This document shows, in pieces, positions 6,630 through 9,468 of a DNA stretch of 9,468 nt; position 1 is the stretch's first letter, and each line of letters begins with the position of its first letter. Below the pieces are notes generated by a model. That model did not search any database. It had not been told where the DNA came from and saw nothing but the letters and a program-made list of their open reading frames with translations. The DNA is taken from assembly GCA_937893415.1 (NCBI GenBank), contig CALBWZ010000128.1, positions 1-9,468 of the forward strand, in the 5' to 3' direction. Made by a program: the position numbers and the translations under genes. The DNA is from an uncultured Comamonadaceae bacterium (GTDB taxonomy: Bacteria; Pseudomonadota; Gammaproteobacteria; Burkholderiales; Burkholderiaceae_C).

Positions 6630-7303
6630 GCTGCCAAGGCTTTACGCATGTCTGTGATGGCGCTTGCGTAGTCAGGCCTACCGAAAATAGCGCTGCCTGC
6701 CACAAAGGTGTCAGCGCCAGCAGATGCCACGCGGGCAATGTTGTCGGCTTTGATACCGCCATCCACTTCTAAGCGAATGTCTTTGCCGCTGGCATCAATC
6801 CGCTTGCGCACATTTTCAATTTTTCGCAAAGCAGACTCAATAAAGCTTTGCCCGCCAAAACCCGGATTCACACTCATGATAAGCACAAGGTCAATGTCAT
6901 CGATCACCCAATCCAGCACATCCAAGGGCTCACCTGGGTTGAAAGTCAGGCCTACTTGCACGCTTTGCGCTTTGATGGCTTGGATACTGCGGTGCACATG
7001 CGCGCTGGCATCTGGGTGGAAACTGATCAGGTCGGCGCCCGCCTTGGCAAACGACTCGGCCAAGGCATCAACAGGGCTCACCATCAGGTGTACATCAATT
7101 GGGACCGCCACCCCAGCGGCGGTTTTGGCATGTGGTTTGAGCGCTTGGCACACCATAGGGCCAAACGTTAGGTTGGGCACATAGTGGTTGTCCATCACGT
7201 CAAAGTGAATCCAATCCGCACCAGCGGCAATCACGTCACTGACCTCTTGGCCTAATTTGGCAAAGTCTGCCGACAAAATAGATGGGGCGATGCGAAAAGT
7301 CAT
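6626..7303 (-). CDS. rpe: Ribulose-phosphate 3-epimerase
   Basis: The product is 225 residues, normal for Rpe, which interconverts ribulose 5-phosphate and xylulose 5-phosphate in the pentose phosphate pathway. The TIM-barrel signatures are APSILSADF (residues 6-14), the metal ligands His33 and Asp35 in [12 protein letters not shown], His72 in DVHLMV, the GFGGQSF phosphate loop (148-154) and Asp181 in EVDGGI, followed by FVAGSAIF (200-207). The start at 7303 gives the standard [10 protein letters not shown]. The bases before it (GCATACAGAT) hold no Shine-Dalgarno sequence. rpe heads the minus-strand run and is divergent from apaG, so its promoter lies within the 88 bases between them. It supplies pentose phosphates, from which the PRPP used by TrpD derives, but the linkage to trp is probably historical. 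Confidence 0.97.
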   Translation of the reverse strand: MTFRIAPSILSADFAKLGQEVSDVIAAGADWIHFDVMDNHYVPNLTFGPMVCQALKPHAKTAAGVAVPIDVHLMVSPVDALAESFAKAGADLISFHPDASAHVHRSIQAIKAQSVQVGLTFNPGEPLDVLDWVIDDIDLVLIMSVNPGFGGQSFIESALRKIENVRKRIDASGKDIRLEVDGGIKADNIARVASAGADTFVAGSAIFGRPDYASAITDMRKALAA

Positions 7304-7391
7304 ATCTGTATGCGGTGTTTAAAACATTTTTTAGCGGTTTACCATTGTCGCACTGCATTTAAGTCGCGCCGCAAGCGCTACCATTACCCCT
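7304..7391. promoter_or_regulatory. Divergent rpe/apaG promoter region
   Basis: These 88 bases separate two divergent genes and must hold both promoters unless transcription starts within the genes. On the plus strand TACCAT (7379-7384) ends 7 bases before the apaG ATG, which predicts a transcript starting at or next to the start codon. No good -35 accompanies it. On the minus strand the sequence is AT-rich near 7320-7335, but I cannot pick a confident rpe promoter. Confidence 0.4.
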
Positions 7392-7781
7392 ATGAGCTCA
7401 GCCTACGCCTTCCACATTACCGTCAAGCCCAATTACTTGGCCCAACAATCACATCCGGAAAAAGGCCTGTTCACCTTTTCTTACACCGTCACCATAGAAA
7501 ACCAAGGCGACGTAGCGGCACAACTGGTTGCGCGGCATTGGGAAATTGAGGATGCACATGGCCAAGTTGAAAAAGTTGTCGGCCTAGGCGTGGTGGGGCA
7601 ACAGCCTTTGCTGCAACCCGGTGAAGTGTTCGAGTACACCAGCGGCGCACAACTGCGCACACCCGCAGGCATGATGAGTGGGCATTACTTCTTTGTTGCG
7701 GTAGATGGCACGCGTTTTGACGCAGCCATTTCCCCGTTCGTGCTGCAAAGCCAAGACACCCCGCCAGACACGCTGCACTGA
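7392..7781 (+). CDS. apaG: ApaG-domain protein (Co2+/Mg2+ efflux-associated)
   Basis: The product is 129 residues, the full length of stand-alone ApaG, a small fibronectin/Ig-like beta-sandwich protein. Family features are TFSYTVTIENQGDVAAQLV (residues 28-46), ARHWEI (47-52), the GxGxxG element GLGVVG (64-69), QPLLQPGEVFEYTSGA (71-86) and GMMSGHYFF (93-101). The biochemical role is unsettled: enteric apaG (corD) mutants show cobalt and magnesium phenotypes, and nucleotide-pyrophosphate binding has been proposed. The start at 7392 matches the family N-terminus. There is no Shine-Dalgarno sequence upstream and a TACCAT box sits just before the ATG, so a leaderless message is possible. Divergence from rpe is common in Burkholderiales. 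Confidence 0.95.
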   Translation: MSSAYAFHITVKPNYLAQQSHPEKGLFTFSYTVTIENQGDVAAQLVARHWEIEDAHGQVEKVVGLGVVGQQPLLQPGEVFEYTSGAQLRTPAGMMSGHYFFVAVDGTRFDAAISPFVLQSQDTPPDTLH

Positions 7782-7819
7782 TTGCCATGCGCAAACTGCG
7801 GCGTTGACACCGGCACCGC

Positions 7820-7880
7820 CAAGGCGCCCCTTGCACGCTGTTGGTTGGTGTTAGGACACCCCCCCTGCAGGCAGCGCCTG
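7820..7880. repeat. Three small hairpins between apaG and the antiporter
   Basis: Perfect 5-bp stems occur at 7820-7833 (CAAGG/CCTTG), 7847-7860 (GGTGT/ACACC) and 7868-7880 (CAGGC/GCCTG). None is followed by a T-run, so none is a convincing intrinsic terminator. The last lies just before the candidate promoter of the antiporter gene. Confidence 0.3.
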
Positions 7881-7882
7881 AC

Positions 7883-7911
7883 CTGCAACGTTCATCGCAG
7901 TCGACTATCAT
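7883..7911 (+). promoter_or_regulatory. Candidate promoter of the antiporter gene
   Basis: CTGCAA (7883-7888, 3 of 6 match to the -35 consensus) and TATCAT (7906-7911, good -10) with a 17-base spacer. The expected start is near 7919, giving a 5' leader of about 20 bases. No Shine-Dalgarno sequence is visible before ATG 7940. Confidence 0.4.
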
Positions 7912-7939
7912 GGCGAACTTAGTACTTATTCTCTAAATT

Positions 7940-9400
7940 ATGGACTTTCTACCCACATTGCCACTGGCCACGAACACCTTGTTCTTCTTTGGATTTTTGC
8001 TGTTTTGCGGCGCCCTAGGGGGTTACTTGGCGCACCGTGTGAGCTGGATACCTTCCATCACAGGATTTATGCTGGTGGGATTGGTAGCTGGTCCTAACGG
8101 CTTGCAGTTGTTTGGCTACGAGACCTTGGCCAATGCCAAAATCGTCATTGATATTTCATTGGCGCTGATTTTGTACCGCCTCGGCTTGTCATTGGACTGG
8201 CGTGAAATCGTCAAGGACAAAGCCCTGTTAGTCGTGTCGATGGTTGAGGCCACACTGACATTTGCAGCTGTGTACGTTGCATTGGTGTGGTTTGGCATAC
8301 CCACGTTGCCCGCCGCCGTTATTGGCGCGATTGCCATTTCATCGTCGCCCGCGGTGCTGATTCACGTCGCGCATGAATTGGGCGCACATGGCCCAACCAC
8401 AGAGCGTTCGGAGGCGTTGGTGGCCTTGAACAACGTGATCGCTTTTTTGGTGTTTGCAGCCTTGTTGCCTGCGCTGTACAACCAGTCCAACGCGCCGCTG
8501 GCCACCATGATTGGCAGTCCGGCTTACCAGCTATTGGGCTCTAGTTTTCTAGGCTTGGTTATGGGCTTGGCCTTGCACCACGTGGCACGCACCACCAAAG
8601 GCGCTTCGCAATACAGCTTGGCTTTGGTCGTGGGTGCTGTTGCGATGACTTTGGGCTTGGCCATGATGTTCAAGTTGTCGGTGCTGTTTGCGCCGCTGGT
8701 GCTGGGCTTGGTGGTGCGAGGCGTTGAACGCAAAAATGTCTTGGCAAACATGGAGTTTGGCCCCGCATTCGAGCTGTTCTTTGTGGCCTTGTTTGTGTAT
8801 GCGGGTGCGAGCCTACACCTTAAAGAAATGCTGGCATTTGCGCCCGCGGCGGCCGTGTTTGTGGTGGCACGGTCTGTTGCGAAATGGGTAGGTGTGGCCG
8901 CCACCGGCACACTCATGGGTTGGCCACGCAAAGCCAACCTGAATGCTGGCCTTATTTTGTTACCCATGGCGGGCATGGCCATTGGATTGGCCAACACCAC
9001 AGCGGAACAGTTCCCATACTCTGGGGCGGTTGTGGCGTCTGTGGTGTTTGCTGCCGTCGCCGTGTTTGAAACGATTGGCCCACCTGTCGTGGCGCGTGCG
9101 CTTCGCTGGGCGGGGGACGTGCCCAGCGACTACGAAGACCGCGGCATGACCGTGGCGGACACCCAGTTTGAGTCTTCGGGTGACGCTTCAAACAAGACCG
9201 ACCAAGACCCACAGTGGCACAGCGATATGTATGCCGATGACGCGTCAAACTACACCACAAACGACCTATCAAACGAGCCCGCTGGGAAGGCTGCAAACGC
9301 AACGCCACAAACAGGCTTATCTGATACCCCCGACAATACAGGCCATGACCAAGCCGCCCATGACAACAACGACAACAAGCACAAGCCCACAGCCAGTTAG
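7940..9400 (+). CDS. Cation:proton antiporter, CPA2/Kef-like, without TrkA domain
   Basis: The product is 486 residues and resembles the membrane part of the monovalent cation:proton antiporter-2 family (Na+/H+ exchanger fold) of the inner membrane. About 12-13 hydrophobic segments fill residues 12-385. Recognisable stretches are GFMLVGLVAGPNGL (42-55), LILYRLGLSLD (76-86), AISSSPAVLIHVAHELG (132-148), the RSVAKWVG helix with Arg311 and Lys315, and LNAGLILLPMAGMAIG (334-349). At the unwound-helix position after ALVAL, where relatives carry ND, QD or DD, this protein has Asn164-Asn165. The last 90 residues or so form a polar low-complexity tail rich in Asp, Asn, Thr, Gln and Ala, in place of the TrkA-N/KTN regulatory domain of KefB/KefC. 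The ATG 7940 start gives a short N-terminus before the first helix. Ion specificity cannot be told. It may be a normal antiporter variant, a channel-like protein or a sensor. Confidence 0.85.
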   Translation: MDFLPTLPLATNTLFFFGFLLFCGALGGYLAHRVSWIPSITGFMLVGLVAGPNGLQLFGYETLANAKIVIDISLALILYRLGLSLDWREIVKDKALLVVSMVEATLTFAAVYVALVWFGIPTLPAAVIGAIAISSSPAVLIHVAHELGAHGPTTERSEALVALNNVIAFLVFAALLPALYNQSNAPLATMIGSPAYQLLGSSFLGLVMGLALHHVARTTKGASQYSLALVVGAVAMTLGLAMMFKLSVLFAPLVLGLVVRGVERKNVLANMEFGPAFELFFVALFVYAGASLHLKEMLAFAPAAAVFVVARSVAKWVGVAATGTLMGWPRKANLNAGLILLPMAGMAIGLANTTAEQFPYSGAVVASVVFAAVAVFETIGPPVVARALRWAGDVPSDYEDRGMTVADTQFESSGDASNKTDQDPQWHSDMYADDASNYTTNDLSNEPAGKAANATPQTGLSDTPDNTGHDQAAHDNNDNKHKPTAS

Positions 9401-9403
9401 CGG

Positions 9404-9434
9404 TGGCGAATTTGATCTCATACGTCGCCATTTT
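9404..9434 (+). terminator. Possible terminator of the antiporter gene
   Basis: TGGCGA (9404-9409), a 15-base loop, TCGCCA (9425-9430), then TTTT. It begins 4 bases after the stop codon. The stem is short and the loop long, so it is a weak candidate. Confidence 0.35.
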
Positions 9435-9445
9435 GTAAGGCCGCA

Positions 9446-9464
9446 CACATGGGGTGCACATGTG
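9446..9464. repeat. Inverted repeat at the right edge
   Basis: CACATG (9446-9451), 7-base loop, CATGTG (9459-9464). Its function is unknown. It may belong to the control region of whatever lies beyond the window. Confidence 0.25.
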
Positions 9465-9468
9465 GTGG

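Noticed and set aside
8524..9461. Long open frames antisense to the antiporter gene
   Set aside because: They mirror a well-supported membrane protein, have unlikely compositions (Arg/Pro/Cys/Trp-rich or Thr/Asn/Ala-rich) and match no family I know.
1..9468. Insertion sequence, CRISPR array, tRNA or phage-like genes
   Set aside because: No tandem repeats, transposase-like frames or tRNA-like cloverleaf were seen. Apart from the partial gene at 1-387, which I could not identify, the coding regions are recognisable housekeeping or transport genes.

Overview
The window looks like chromosomal DNA of a betaproteobacterium, most likely Burkholderiales and Comamonadaceae-like. The basis is the gene order rpe-gph-trpE-trpG-trpD-trpC with apaG divergent from rpe, the character of the proteins, and a moderate to fairly high GC content. 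No mobile element, CRISPR array, tRNA or rRNA was seen.

Layout: positions 1-7303 read leftward (minus strand). From upstream to downstream the genes are rpe (ribulose-phosphate 3-epimerase), gph (phosphoglycolate phosphatase), a 233-base leader, trpE, trpG, ltaE (low-specificity threonine aldolase), trpD, trpC, and the 5' part of an unrecognised gene cut by the left edge. Positions 7392-9400 read rightward: apaG, then a CPA2-type cation:proton antiporter with an unusual polar tail. The right edge holds two small inverted repeats.

How the genes fit together: trpE and trpG encode the two subunits of anthranilate synthase, trpD the phosphoribosyltransferase and trpC indole-glycerol-phosphate synthase. 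They cover every step from chorismate to indole-3-glycerol phosphate except the TrpF isomerase; trpF, trpB and trpA are not here. rpe and gph are the usual upstream neighbours in this lineage. rpe/gph and trpG/ltaE overlap by ATGA and trpE/trpG are 6 bases apart, so these pairs are probably translationally coupled.

The most interesting stretch is the gph-trpE gap (5692-5924). It contains a short minus-strand ORF of 26 codons with a Trp-Ser-Trp run (candidate trpL), a hairpin over those Trp codons, a second GC-rich hairpin where an attenuator could lie, and a perfect 10-bp inverted repeat just before the trpE ribosome-binding region. A weak terminator-like hairpin at the gph stop and a -10-like box before the short ORF suggest that the trp genes have their own start. 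This resembles ribosome-mediated trp attenuation, but the terminator T-run is poor and no strong antiterminator was found by eye. The second oddity is the threonine aldolase gene lodged between trpG and trpD. The third is the antiporter, which has Asn-Asn where related carriers usually have an aspartate.
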